Shown here one piece after another: positions 49,745-58,880 of a stretch of DNA of 64,000 nucleotides. The notes under the pieces are model-generated. The model saw only the letters and a program-made list of their open reading frames with translations. It was not told the DNA's origin and did not search any database. The stretch lies in assembly GCA_964445985.1 (NCBI GenBank), contig CAYUMU010000014.1:1-64000 (forward strand). The letters run 5' to 3'. Every line of letters starts with the position of its first letter. Positions within the stretch are counted from its first letter, which is position 1. Origin of the DNA: CAYUMU01 sp964445985. Lineage in GTDB: Bacteria > Planctomycetota > Planctomycetia > Pirellulales > S012-138. The position numbers and the translations under genes are program-made.

Positions 49745-52171
49745 ATGGACGTCTTCGATGCGTCAGGGTTTCCGCCGCGCTGGGCTTGCGGCATTGCCTG
49801 GCAAGAGCAGCCTGCCTGGGGATGGATCACGATCGTTTCCGACGTGCTCATCTGGGGCGCGTACCTGGCCATTCCGATCGTGCTGCTGTATTTCATCCGG
49901 CATCGCCGCGATATCCCTTTCCCCCGCGTGTTCTGGTTGTTCGGGGCGTTCATCTTCGCCTGCGGCACCGTGCACTTGATTGAAGCCATCATTTTCTGGG
50001 TGCCCCTCTATCGACTATCGGCGGTGGTCAAATTGGCCACGGCCTTGGTTTCGTGGGCCACGGTGGTGGCCATCATTCCCATCATTCCCCGGGCCCTCAC
50101 GCTGCGCAGCCCCGCGCAGCTAGAAAGCGAAGTGGCTGCCCGCACCCTGGCCTTGCAGCAGGCCACCGAGCGCCAGCGGCAAGATAGCCACGAGCGGGAA
50201 CGAATTTCGGTCTCGCTGCAAGACAGCGAAGCCCGGCTGAGGCTGGCCTTGGGGGCCGGGCGGATGGGCATTTGGGACTGGGACCTGGTGACCAACATGG
50301 TGCATTTCGACGACACCGAGATTGCTTTGACCGGCGTGGAAACGGTCCAAAACATGGCCCATATCGATGAATTCTACGCCCGCGTGCACCCCGACGACCG
50401 GGCAGGGGTGAGCTCGGCGTTGCAACGCGCGTTTGACGGGCTGGACGATTACAGCCACGAGTTTCGCATGGTGCGCCCCAACGGCGAAATTCGCTGGCTC
50501 TCTGGCCGCGGCAGCGTGCTGCGCAACGAGGCGGGGCAAAGCATCCGCATGGTGGGCGTCAATTTCGACGTTAGTGATCGCAAACGCGTGGACGAAGACC
50601 TGCGGCTGCTCACCCGGGCGATCGAGTCGGCCACCAACGGCATCTTGATTACCGACGCCCGCCGCGACGATCACCCCATCATTTACACGAATCCGGCCTT
50701 CGCGGAGCTGACCGGTTACTCGTTCGATGAAGCGCTCAACCGCAACTGCCGGTTCTTGCAGGGGCCGGAAACGGCCGCCGGGGCCGTGGCTCAACTGCAC
50801 GCGGCCGTGGAGCAGAAGCACGACTGCGAAGTCACCATTCTCAACTACCGCAAGAACGGCACGCCGTTCTGGAACGATCTGCATATTTCTCCGGTGGAGG
50901 ATGAACACGGCCAGGTCACGCATTTTGTGGGCATTCAAAACGACGTCACCACGAGGGCGCGGCAGGAACAAGAGTTGCGGCACGCCCAACAACAGGCCGA
51001 AATCGGCAGCCGCGCCAAGAGCGAGTTCCTGGCGAACATGAGCCACGAAATCCGCACCCCTCTCACGGCGATCCTGGGTTGCGCCGATACGCTGTTTTCG
51101 CAGCTCGACGAAGAGGAGTCGCTCGAGCTCATCCAAATGATTCGCAGCCAGGGCCGGTTGCTGCTGGGCATTTTGAACGACGTGCTCGACCTCTCCAAGA
51201 TCGAGGCCGGCCGCTTGGAAATTCATCACGAGCCCTGCTCGGCGGTTTCCATTGTGAACGACGTGCGTTCGCTGATGGAACCGCTGGCCCAAGAACGTGG
51301 CTTGATCCTCAATGCCGGTTTCGCCAGCGACATGCCCGTCAGTATCAATACCGACGGCCTGCGGATCCGCCAGATTCTGTTGAACCTGGTCAGCAACGCC
51401 ATCAAATTTACCGATACCGGAACGGTCTCGATCGAAGGCCGCTGCGAGTTCGCGGGGCTCCAGGCCGAGCTCATTTTGGAAGTGGCCGATACCGGCATTG
51501 GCATCCCTCCCGACAAGCTGGACGAAATCTTCGAAGCCTTCTCCCAGCAGCACCAAGAGCCCTCGCGGCGCGTGGGCGGCACCGGCCTGGGGCTGACTAT
51601 TTGCCAACGCTTGATCCACATGCTCGGCGGCCGGATCACTGTTTCCAGCGAATTGAACCAGGGCAGCACGTTCCGCATTGCCTTGCCGCTGGGCGCAACC
51701 ATGCAACTGGAGCTGCGCCCCGCCGCGCAAATCGAGGCGGAACAAGTCGCCCCGGCCGAAACGTCGCTGACCGTGGACCTGAGCCATTGCCGGCTGCTGG
51801 TGGCCGAAGACACGCGGGGGATCCAATTCATGCTCCGCCGCATGCTCGAAGAGTTGGTGGGCGAAGTGGTCGTGGTCAACAACGGCCAGGAAGCCGTGGA
51901 CGAACTGAAACGGGCGGAACAGGCCGGCGAGTCGTACGACCTGGTGCTGATGGACATGCAAATGCCGCTCCTCAACGGGTTCGAAGCCACGCAACGACTG
52001 CGGCGCGATGGCTACCGCCAGCCGATCATTGCCCTCACCGCCGGCGCCATGAAGGGCGACCGCGAAAAATGCCTGGCGGTGGGCTGCGACGATTACCTTT
52101 CCAAGCCCTTTGATTGGCAACAACTGATGCACGTGGTGCGAAAGCACGTGCGGCCGGCGAACAATTCGTAG
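49745..52171 (+). CDS. Hybrid histidine kinase with ethylene-binding and LOV domains
   Basis: Protein of 808 residues. Residues 25-115 form three membrane helices matching the ethylene receptor domain: Asp33, Tyr40, Ile43, Pro44, Ile70, Cys73 and His77 stand at a constant +8 from ETR1 residues 25, 32, 35, 36, 62, 65 and 69, where Cys/His bind copper. A PAS domain (~160-280) follows, then a LOV-type PAS (~290-405) with NCRFLQ (Cys335) and NYRKNGTPFWNDL. Kinase: His434 (MSHEIRTPL), N-box NLVSNAIKF, DTGIGIP, GGTGLGL. C-terminal receiver: Asp737, Thr765, Lys787. The ATG at 49745 is chosen over an upstream TTG. Ethylene and blue-light sensing are inferred from conserved residues. Confidence 0.92.
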   Translation: MDVFDASGFPPRWACGIAWQEQPAWGWITIVSDVLIWGAYLAIPIVLLYFIRHRRDIPFPRVFWLFGAFIFACGTVHLIEAIIFWVPLYRLSAVVKLATALVSWATVVAIIPIIPRALTLRSPAQLESEVAARTLALQQATERQRQDSHERERISVSLQDSEARLRLALGAGRMGIWDWDLVTNMVHFDDTEIALTGVETVQNMAHIDEFYARVHPDDRAGVSSALQRAFDGLDDYSHEFRMVRPNGEIRWLSGRGSVLRNEAGQSIRMVGVNFDVSDRKRVDEDLRLLTRAIESATNGILITDARRDDHPIIYTNPAFAELTGYSFDEALNRNCRFLQGPETAAGAVAQLHAAVEQKHDCEVTILNYRKNGTPFWNDLHISPVEDEHGQVTHFVGIQNDVTTRARQEQELRHAQQQAEIGSRAKSEFLANMSHEIRTPLTAILGCADTLFSQLDEEESLELIQMIRSQGRLLLGILNDVLDLSKIEAGRLEIHHEPCSAVSIVNDVRSLMEPLAQERGLILNAGFASDMPVSINTDGLRIRQILLNLVSNAIKFTDTGTVSIEGRCEFAGLQAELILEVADTGIGIPPDKLDEIFEAFSQQHQEPSRRVGGTGLGLTICQRLIHMLGGRITVSSELNQGSTFRIALPLGATMQLELRPAAQIEAEQVAPAETSLTVDLSHCRLLVAEDTRGIQFMLRRMLEELVGEVVVVNNGQEAVDELKRAEQAGESYDLVLMDMQMPLLNGFEATQRLRRDGYRQPIIALTAGAMKGDREKCLAVGCDDYLSKPFDWQQLMHVVRKHVRPANNS

Positions 52172-52242
52172 GGTGGTTGGCTACGGGTGTGATTAGAATA
52201 AGAATGTTGCCGGGGACAAAGGCTCGCCAAGGGAAACTCGTC

Positions 52243-52470
52243 ATGACTCAACTCATTGAACTGAGCCAAGCCGAATTGCATTTGGCCGACCTGGTGCGAC
52301 AGGTGGGCGATGGCGAGGAGATCATCATCACCCAAGCCGGTCAGCCAGTGGCCCGCTTGGCTGCGGCGACGGAGTTGCCCAGAGAGCGCCAGCCCGGTTC
52401 GGCCAAAGGGCTGTTCGTGGTCCCGGATGACTTCGATGCCCCCCTGGAAGACTTCCGCGATTACATGTAG
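52243..52470 (+). CDS. Phd/YefM-type antitoxin
   Basis: Protein of 75 residues with the Phd/YefM N-terminal fold (LSQAELHLADLVRQVGDGEE, IIITQAGQPVARL). Its C-terminal tail (LFVVPDDFDAPLEDFRDYM) is the usual toxin-binding part. It lies 12 bases before a PIN-domain toxin gene, so the two form a type II toxin-antitoxin operon; the antitoxin probably binds its own promoter. It starts 71 bases after the histidine-kinase stop. Confidence 0.9.
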   Translation: MTQLIELSQAELHLADLVRQVGDGEEIIITQAGQPVARLAAATELPRERQPGSAKGLFVVPDDFDAPLEDFRDYM

Positions 52471-52482
52471 CGCAGACCCAAC

Positions 52483-52869
52483 GTGCAACTACTTCTCGAC
52501 ACCCACACATTCCTCTGGTTCATCACGGCCGATTCGCGACTCAGCGGCAACGCGGAAAACGCGATCCGCAATCGCCCGCACACAGTCCTTTTCCGTGTCG
52601 CGAGCATTTGGGAAATTGCCATCAAGGTCAGCATCGGCCGCCTTCCGCTTCCACGGCCGCTCGATGCCTTCATGGCCAATCAGCTATCGTTGAATCAAGT
52701 TCAAGTCCTCTCGATCGAACCGTCGCATGCGATGGCCGTGTCTGAACTGCCAATGCATCACCGCGATCCGTTTGATCGCCTGCTGATCGCACAATCACTT
52801 GTCGAGGGAATACCGCTTGTCAGCGCCGACAGTGCCTTTGATCCCTACGGCGTTCAGCGCGTTTGGTGA
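52483..52869 (+). CDS. PIN-domain ribonuclease toxin (VapC-like)
   Basis: Protein of 128 residues with a GTG start. The acidic catalytic residues are in place: Asp6 (LLLDTHTFLWF), Glu44 (IWEIAIK), Asp95/Asp98 (HHRDPFDRLL) and Asp116 (SADSAF). VapC-like toxins cleave tRNA or rRNA and are held by the antitoxin. It belongs to the DTHTFLW subgroup usually paired with Phd-type antitoxins, as here. Confidence 0.92.
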   Translation: MQLLLDTHTFLWFITADSRLSGNAENAIRNRPHTVLFRVASIWEIAIKVSIGRLPLPRPLDAFMANQLSLNQVQVLSIEPSHAMAVSELPMHHRDPFDRLLIAQSLVEGIPLVSADSAFDPYGVQRVW

Positions 52870-53000
52870 CGTTTGCGATTGGTGCTTCGAGTAAACTGCC
52901 AAAGGATCGGCCTCCAAGATGGTGGCGTTCTCGGCGAAACACGAATAAGCTGAGCCGTCGCTGTCCCATTCCTTCGCCTGCTCGATCTCCATCGCTCCCC

Positions 53001-54074
53001 ATGGAAGTTTCCGCTAACCAGGCAGAATTCGCCGACCAGGCGCCGACCGCGGCAGGGCATGGTTGCGAGAGCTGCGGGTCGCCCGTCGATAACGATGACA
53101 AGTTCTGCCCCGCCTGCGGAACGCCGCAGCCCGAGGCTGCGCCGGCCGCCCCCGGCCAGCGAATTTCGCGTTACTTTGCCTGCGAGAACTGCGGGGCCAA
53201 GGTGGCCACCGATCCCGATCAGCGGAGCTATGTGTGCCCCTTTTGCGATTCCACCTACGTGGTGGAATATTCGCCCCAGCTGACCGGCCGGCAAGATCCG
53301 GAATTCGTGATCGGCTTCCGGATCACGCCCGAAGAATCGCTGACCAAGTTCAAGCAGTGGATTGGCCGCGGCAACTGGTTTCGCCCGGGCGATCTGCGGA
53401 TGGCCCAGGTGGCCGAGAAAATGCGGGGGGTGTACCTGCCGTTCTGGGCGTTCACCATGCTGGCTCAAAGCCGCTGGTCGGCCCAGATTGGCGAGTACTG
53501 GTATCGCACCGAGACCTACACGACCACCGAAAACGGCAAAACGGTCACCCGCACGCGGCAGGTCCGCGAGACCGAATGGTGGAACCTCGCCGGCCAGCAC
53601 CACCGCTACTACAACGGGTTTCTCGTCTCGGGCAGCCAGGGCTTGCCGCAACAGCAGGCCGAATGGATCAAGCCGTTCCAGCTTCCCGCGCTCAAGCGGT
53701 ACACGCCCGAGTACCTGGCTGGCTGGTTGTGCGAGGAGTACTCGGTGGAGCGCGAGGTGGCGGAGGACATTTGCCGCCGCGAGTTCGAACGGCAAGAGCA
53801 CGACAACATCGCCGCCTTTTTACCCGGCGACACCAACCGCGGCCTCGACGTTCGCACCGCGTTCAGCCATGTGACCTCGGACCTGTGCCTGCTGCCCATC
53901 TACCTGGTGAGTTACCGCTATCGCGACCAACTGTATCGGTTCCTCGTGAATGGCCAGACCGGGAAGGTGGCCGGCGAAAAGCCTGTTTCCTGGCTCAAAA
54001 TTGGCCTGGCCGTGGGCGGGATGTTGTTGCTGATACTCTTGGTTTACCTGCTGGTGATGATGACCGGCCGGTAA
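53001..54074 (+). CDS. Double zinc-ribbon protein with C-terminal membrane helix
   Basis: Protein of 357 residues. Two zinc ribbons open it: CESCGSPVDNDDKFCPACG and CENCGAKVATDPDQRSYVCP followed by FCDSTY. A central α/β domain rich in Trp/Tyr (RGVYLPFWAFTMLAQSRWSA, GEYWYRTETYTTTENGKTVT, TEWWNLAG) follows, and a C-terminal helix (~330-352) anchors it. The central part resembles conserved zinc-ribbon proteins of unknown function found in many bacteria. The ATG at 53001 directly precedes the ribbons; an earlier frame is unlikely. Confidence 0.75.
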   Translation: MEVSANQAEFADQAPTAAGHGCESCGSPVDNDDKFCPACGTPQPEAAPAAPGQRISRYFACENCGAKVATDPDQRSYVCPFCDSTYVVEYSPQLTGRQDPEFVIGFRITPEESLTKFKQWIGRGNWFRPGDLRMAQVAEKMRGVYLPFWAFTMLAQSRWSAQIGEYWYRTETYTTTENGKTVTRTRQVRETEWWNLAGQHHRYYNGFLVSGSQGLPQQQAEWIKPFQLPALKRYTPEYLAGWLCEEYSVEREVAEDICRREFERQEHDNIAAFLPGDTNRGLDVRTAFSHVTSDLCLLPIYLVSYRYRDQLYRFLVNGQTGKVAGEKPVSWLKIGLAVGGMLLLILLVYLLVMMTGR

Positions 54075-54099
54075 GGAGGATGCCCCCGCCGCCCTTCCC

Positions 54100-54172
54100 G
54101 CTGGTGGCTGGTAGTTGGTATCTGGTGGCTGGTGGCTGGTATCTGGTGGCTGGTATCTGGTGGCTGGAACAG
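54100..54172. repeat. Dispersed GGTGGCTGGTATCTGGTGGC repeat
   Basis: Alternating CTGGTGGCTGGTAGTTGG, TATCTGGTGGCTGG and GGTATCTGGTGGC units in the gap between convergent genes. It is the same family as 17845-17908 and 33289-33374. The remaining bases up to 54260 hold nothing else recognised. Confidence 0.75.
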
Positions 54173-54260
54173 CCCAGCGTCCTCCAATTTGCAAACCGCG
54201 AATGAATGGGGATTGGGCAACGGCAGTCACCGGTGGGCAATGGAATCTGCGCGCGAGAGA

Positions 54261-55493
54261 TCAATTCGCGCCCTTCCGCTTCTTCCACCGCCGCAAAGCC
54301 CGATCACGGCTGACGCTGTCCTCAAAATAAATGCTGGCGGGCGCGAACACCGTTTCGGTGTTTTCAATCACGCCACCCAGCTCATAGTCGCCCAGGTTTT
54401 CGCCCGCCAAATGAACCAGCGCCGCCAGGGCCACGTCGCGAACTTCGGTCGTCATCAGCTGACCGTCGCGATTGAATTGCTCGAATACCCGGACGTCGTC
54501 CAGCAACGCTTCCAGCGCGGGGCCGTCCGCCGCTCCGCCAAATCGGGCAACCGCCAAAGCCGCATAAGCCCGCTGATCGGCTGGCGTTTCATTGGCTTTC
54601 ACCAGTCGCCTGGCCGGCGTTAAACCCGCCGGTATTCCATACAGCAGCGAGAGCCGCAGATGGCTGTACGACTCGGCCCGATCTGCCGTATTCGCCAGCC
54701 ATGTGCCGAACAGTTTTTGCAGCGCCGCCTTGCGAGGACCGCTCAGCATGGCGTGGCGGAACACCTGCTGATACGCGAACGTTTGCAACCGGCTCACGGT
54801 GTCTTCCGTGGCCTTCAGCTCGTTGTGGGCGGTCAAGAACATCAGCGCCACCACCGAATCGGCCGGAATCTGCTGCCGCATCGCAAAATTTGCCCGGTTC
54901 AACTCCTGATACAGTTCGCGGCAACGCCGGTCCACGCGCTCGCTGGCCCGCTGGGGATTGTTTTGGGCCTCGCGCAGCAAGATCGGTTCGGCCCGCTGCA
55001 TGTCGACAAACAGTCCTCGGGCTGCCGCGTCGTCGCCCACCCACTGGCGAAATTGCGGCCAGCCAGGCAGTTGCACATCCGCCCGCGCATTCTCCATGAA
55101 GGCGGCCAGCTGCGCCTGGTGCACGCTCTCTTGCACCGACTCCAGAATCTTGCGGCTCCGGCGACGAACCTCGGCATCGGCGTGCTCCAGGCCCAATTCC
55201 AGCGCGGGCAGCGCGGCTTCGCCCAACATCACCAGCTCCCGACTGGCCTCGTCGCGGGCCTGCACCGTGGCGCTGCCCAACTGGTTCATCAGCGCTTGAG
55301 GTTCGGCGGCCATCGCCCCGCCCACCCCCAACAATCCCACCATCGCCAACAATCCCACCATCGCCAACAATCCCACCATCGCCAACAATCCCACCATCGT
55401 CACCATCGCCGACCAGCCCTGTCCCCACAGTTTATTTGCCTGCGGCTGGCGTACTTCATGCCGCTGAGTCGATCGCTGCGTGGGTCCGAACAT
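54261..55493 (-). CDS. Secreted helical-repeat protein with repeat-built signal
   Basis: Protein of 410 residues. The signal region consists of tandem MVGLLA units (~31-55) ending in GAMAA. The mature part is helical: MNQLGSATVQARDEASRELV and ALELGLEHADAEVRRRSRKI are HEAT-like, and the C-terminal ARFGGAADGPALEALLDDVR resembles another HEAT repeat. AAGG lies six bases before the ATG at 55493; upstream extension to 55583 is possible. The family is unrecognised; planctomycete HEAT-type exported proteins are common. Confidence 0.75.
   Translation of the reverse strand: MFGPTQRSTQRHEVRQPQANKLWGQGWSAMVTMVGLLAMVGLLAMVGLLAMVGLLGVGGAMAAEPQALMNQLGSATVQARDEASRELVMLGEAALPALELGLEHADAEVRRRSRKILESVQESVHQAQLAAFMENARADVQLPGWPQFRQWVGDDAAARGLFVDMQRAEPILLREAQNNPQRASERVDRRCRELYQELNRANFAMRQQIPADSVVALMFLTAHNELKATEDTVSRLQTFAYQQVFRHAMLSGPRKAALQKLFGTWLANTADRAESYSHLRLSLLYGIPAGLTPARRLVKANETPADQRAYAALAVARFGGAADGPALEALLDDVRVFEQFNRDGQLMTTEVRDVALAALVHLAGENLGDYELGGVIENTETVFAPASIYFEDSVSRDRALRRWKKRKGAN
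55329..55400. repeat. 18-bp tandem repeat ×4 in signal peptide coding region
   Basis: Four copies of CAACAATCCCACCATCGC (55329-55346, 55347-55364, 55365-55382, 55383-55400), nearly identical. On the minus strand each encodes one M-V-G-L-L-A/G block of the signal peptide, so copy number sets the length of the hydrophobic core. Confidence 0.92.
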
Positions 55494-55730
55494 GGCGGGC
55501 CTTCGAAGAGGGGAAGCAACTTGCGGGGGCAATTCCGGGAGAAATGCTCTCCCCGGCACTTCCCAATGTACGTCCCCGCGCACAGATCGCCTAGCGCGGC
55601 TACACCCCCACTGGTGGCTTGGCTGGTTGCTGGTGGCGATGATTGATGACTGGCGAGGGGTGGTTGGCCGCTTCTACCTTGGCTGGCTGTGCGTTGATGA
55701 GCCCCCCGCCTGTTGTCTGAGGAGTACACC

Positions 55731-55920
55731 ATGCGTGGTTTGATTGCATTGCTGCTGGCTAGCTGCTGGCTGACCTGCCCGGGGCCAGCGCCGCTCGCCG
55801 CGCAAGATATGCCGCTTTCGCAGGCGCTGATCGATGGCCAAGGCTGGGAACTCGTGGCCGATGGGTTTCAATTCACCGCCGATTTCCGCGGGGCGAAATT
55901 CGATGACAATTTTACCTATT
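55731..55920 (+). pseudogene. 5' remnant of SMP-30/gluconolactonase-like gene
   Basis: A strong GAGGAG site and ATG (55731) open a frame with a signal peptide (LIALLLASCWLTC…LAAQ) followed by MPLSQALIDGQGWELVADGF QFT, which resembles the mature start of planctomycete gluconolactonase-like proteins (usually continued by EGPA). After FTADFRGAKF the similarity stops; the frame continues to 56132 through unrelated sequence. I read it as a gene truncated by insertion/deletion. Confidence 0.55.
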
Positions 55921-56155
55921 CATGCGTACATAAACTCCAAGCGGTGATTCGCCAGCCAGGGAATCCGTGGCCGGGCCTGGTCGAGCGCCGCTTCCTGCGG
56001 AATTGGGTTGTGGCCGCGGCGGTCGAGATACACCACGATCCGACGACTGGCTTCATCGGTTGCTCTTCGACCAGCACGCATCGCAGGGCTTCGTCGCGTC
56101 GCTGCCAGCCTTCGGCGGGATGCAGAAAGTAGTCCTTGTAACCGAGTCCGTCCAT
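55916..56155 (-). pseudogene. Decayed transposase-like N-terminal fragment
   Basis: The minus frame starts MDGLGYKDYFLHPAEGWQRR and continues DEALRCVLVEEQPMK, similar in my memory to the helix-turn-helix start of a transposase type found in planctomycetes (HPxxxWQRRYEALRA). After about residue 35 the match is lost, consistent with a frameshift or deletion. The sequence from here to 56300 contains no intact gene. The family assignment is uncertain. Confidence 0.35.
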
Positions 56156-56227
56156 GCTCGCCCCTGGGCAAAAAGCCCAGGCGAGCCCTCACAATTCCAC
56201 GTTCATCCAATCATAACCGGCGCGCAT

Positions 56228-56249
56228 GCTTACGCCGGTGGGCGTAAGC
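56228..56249 (+). repeat. P2 palindrome copy 2
   Basis: GCTTACGCC and GGCGTAAGC around three to four bases, followed by ATGGCACAC, matching 24561-24592. It lies between the decayed transposase fragment and the end of acs. Confidence 0.75.
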
Positions 56250-56300
56250 ATGGCACACCAAAAGACAGCAGCCTGATCCCCGCCGCGCGGCCCGCCTGGG

Positions 56301-58244
56301 TTAGTCTTCATCCCCGCGCAGCTTCGCCAGCACCGTGTAATCTTCCAGCGTGGTCGTGTCGCCAATCGTTTCTCGGCCGGCGGCGATGTCGCGGAGCAGA
56401 CGCCGCATGATTTTGCCGCTGCGGGTTTTGGGCAGCGAGGCCGCGAAGCGAATGTCGTCAGGCGTGGCGTGCGCGCCAATCTGAGTGCGAACGTGCTGGC
56501 GAAGCTCCTGGCGAAGATCTTCATTCGCATGGCCCGACGAAAGCGTCACAAACACCGCAATCGCCTCGCCCTTCAGGTCATGAGGCCGGCCCACCGCGGC
56601 CGCTTCGGCCACGGCCGGGTGACTGACCAGCGAGCTTTCGATCTCGGTGGTGCTGAGGCGGTGGCCAGAAACATTGAGCACGTCGTCCAGGCGGCCCATG
56701 ATCCAGTAATAGCCGTCTTCGTCACAAAAGGCATTGTCGCCCGCCAGGTAATTGTGCGGCACGGTGCTCCAGTACTGCTTCTGGTAACGCTCGTTGTCGC
56801 CCCAAATGCCGCGCAGCATGCCGGGCCAGGGCTGCGTAATCAGCAGCATGCCCTGCTCGTTGGCCGAGAGCTTTTCCCCCTTGTCGGTCACAATCGCCGG
56901 AACCACGCCGGGTAGCGGCATGGTGCAACTGCCAGGCTTGGTGGGCGTGGCCCCCGGCAGAGGGCTCATCATGATCCCGCCGGTTTCGGTTTGCCACCAC
57001 GTATCGACAATGGGGCAACGCTCCTTCCCGATCAAACGGTGATACCACAGCCAGGCCGCCGGATTGATCGGCTCGCCCACCGAACCCAACAGCCGCAAGC
57101 TGGAAAGATCGTGCTTGAGCACATGCTGGTCGCCCCACTTGATAAACGCGCGAATCGCCGTGGGCGCCGTGTAGAAAATGCTCACCCGGTGCCGCTCGAT
57201 CATCTCCCAAAACCGGGATTCGTCGGGCCAGTTGGGCGCCCCTTCATACATCAGCACGGTCGCCCCCGCTGAAAGCGGGCCATACACAATGTAGCTATGC
57301 CCCGTCACCCAGCCGCAATCGGCCGTACACCAGTAAATGTCATCGTCGCGATGGTCGAACACCCACTCGAAAGTTTGCCGCGTGAAAAGGTTGTAGCCAG
57401 CGGTTGTATGGCGGATGCCTTTGGGTTTGCCCGTCGATCCGCTCGTATAGAGAATGTACAGCGTGTGCTCGCTATCGAGGGGTTCGGCGGGGCAATCGGC
57501 CGAGGCCTCTTCCATCAGGTGATGCCACCAATGGTCGCGGCCCTGTTCCATGTGCACATGCACGCCGCACCGCTTGAGCACGATGCAGTGCTGCACCGTG
57601 GGCGACTTTTCCAGGGCCGCATCCACGTTGTGCTTGAGCGGAATTTGCGAGCCGCGCCGCCAGCCCGCATCGGAGGTGATGATCGCCTTGGCCGAGGCGT
57701 CGCAGTTGCGGTCGGCGATGGCTTCGCTGGAGAAGCCGCCGAAGATCACCGAGTGAATCACGCCAATTCGGGCGCAAGCCAACATGGCAATCGCCAACTC
57801 GGGCACCATCGGCATATAGATCGAGACCACGTCGCCGGCTTCCAGCCCCAGGCCCTTGAGCACGTTGGCAAACTTGCAAACTTCGGTGTGCAGTTGCTGA
57901 TAGGTGAGGGTGCGAATATCGCCGGGCTCGCCTTCCCAAATCAGGGCTGCCTTGTTCCGCCGCCAGGTGCCCAGGTGCGCGTCGAGGCAGTTGTAGCTGG
58001 CGTTGGTCTGCCCGCCCACAAACCAACGCGCGAACGGTTCCTCCCACTTCAGCACCTGCTGGAAGGGTTTGAACCAGTGCAATTTTTCCTTGGCTCGCTC
58101 ACCCCAAAAAGCTTGCGGATCGGCCTGGGCGGCGTCCCACAGTTGTTGGTACTCCTCCATCGAGCCAATCCCGGCCGACGCCGAAAACTCGCGGCTGGGC
58201 GGGTAAAGAGCCTTATCGGGGTGGACACCTTGTTTTTCCGCCAT
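56301..58244 (-). CDS. acs: Acetyl-CoA synthetase Acs
   Basis: AMP-forming enzyme of 647 residues. The N-terminus has the Acs-specific region (WGERAKEKLHWFKPFQQVL); motifs are LYTSGSTGKPKGIRHTTAGY (P-loop-like A3), VGEPINPAAWLWY, DTWWQTETGG (A5), YLAGDNAFCDEDGYYWIMGR (A8 region) and the C-terminal LPKTRSGKIMRRLLR, whose Lys is acetylated in known Acs enzymes to control activity. It makes acetyl-CoA from acetate, ATP and CoA. The start ATG is at 58244. A monocistronic unit; no acetyltransferase gene lies next to it. Confidence 0.96.
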   Translation of the reverse strand: MAEKQGVHPDKALYPPSREFSASAGIGSMEEYQQLWDAAQADPQAFWGERAKEKLHWFKPFQQVLKWEEPFARWFVGGQTNASYNCLDAHLGTWRRNKAALIWEGEPGDIRTLTYQQLHTEVCKFANVLKGLGLEAGDVVSIYMPMVPELAIAMLACARIGVIHSVIFGGFSSEAIADRNCDASAKAIITSDAGWRRGSQIPLKHNVDAALEKSPTVQHCIVLKRCGVHVHMEQGRDHWWHHLMEEASADCPAEPLDSEHTLYILYTSGSTGKPKGIRHTTAGYNLFTRQTFEWVFDHRDDDIYWCTADCGWVTGHSYIVYGPLSAGATVLMYEGAPNWPDESRFWEMIERHRVSIFYTAPTAIRAFIKWGDQHVLKHDLSSLRLLGSVGEPINPAAWLWYHRLIGKERCPIVDTWWQTETGGIMMSPLPGATPTKPGSCTMPLPGVVPAIVTDKGEKLSANEQGMLLITQPWPGMLRGIWGDNERYQKQYWSTVPHNYLAGDNAFCDEDGYYWIMGRLDDVLNVSGHRLSTTEIESSLVSHPAVAEAAAVGRPHDLKGEAIAVFVTLSSGHANEDLRQELRQHVRTQIGAHATPDDIRFAASLPKTRSGKIMRRLLRDIAAGRETIGDTTTLEDYTVLAKLRGDED

Positions 58245-58564
58245 GAGAGCACTACCTCAGAAAGTCGCGCGACAGACAAATTTGGGATGAAGGCGGATTC
58301 TAAAAGCTGCCAGCCATGGGGTCAAACTGCCCCAGCGCCTTCCAGGGCCTCCGCCTTCCCCCTCAAATACGGCTCAAACCGATTAGGCAATTTACCCGGA
58401 CCCGCCGGGCGCATACAATTCCGTCAGTATCCCATCTCAAGCTCGTTCGAGTCGAATCGGCGTTCCTGTTCGGGAAAGCGTTGGCGCGGCATTTGCTGTG
58501 GCAATCAGCTGCGATAGCACCCGAATGTGCGGGCGCGGATTTACCCACTGCGGAGTTGAACAGC

Positions 58565-58825
58565 ATGTCTGTAGATCGCAGCAACTGGCTGGACCATGTG
58601 CAAAACGTCTTGCGTTCTCGCCACTACACCTGGCTGCCTGAAGGTCTGGGGGGCGAACCGGTCGATGTGGCAATGACCTATTTGGTGACCGATGTCATGC
58701 ACGTCTGCAAACAAGCGGGCGTTTCGTTTGAAGACGTACTGCGAGCCAGCCGGCAGCAATATGAGCAAGAAGAGCGCGACGTGCGCGAAGCGGAGACAGC
58801 CGAAACTGCGAAAGCAGCGGAGTAG
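58565..58825 (+). CDS. Small acidic protein, unknown
   Basis: Protein of 86 residues. An N-terminal globular part (NWLDHVQNVLRSRHYTWLPE, VDVAMTYLVTDVMHVCKQAG) is followed by an acidic Glu/Ala helix. I do not recognise the family. The ATG at 58565 begins a compact chain; longer upstream frames are unlikely. A strong terminator follows 58 bases downstream. Confidence 0.6.
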   Translation: MSVDRSNWLDHVQNVLRSRHYTWLPEGLGGEPVDVAMTYLVTDVMHVCKQAGVSFEDVLRASRQQYEQEERDVREAETAETAKAAE

Positions 58826-58880
58826 TCTTAAGAAACCTCGGAATATTGTCGTGCGTGGCGAAGGGAATCTTGCCAATAAA

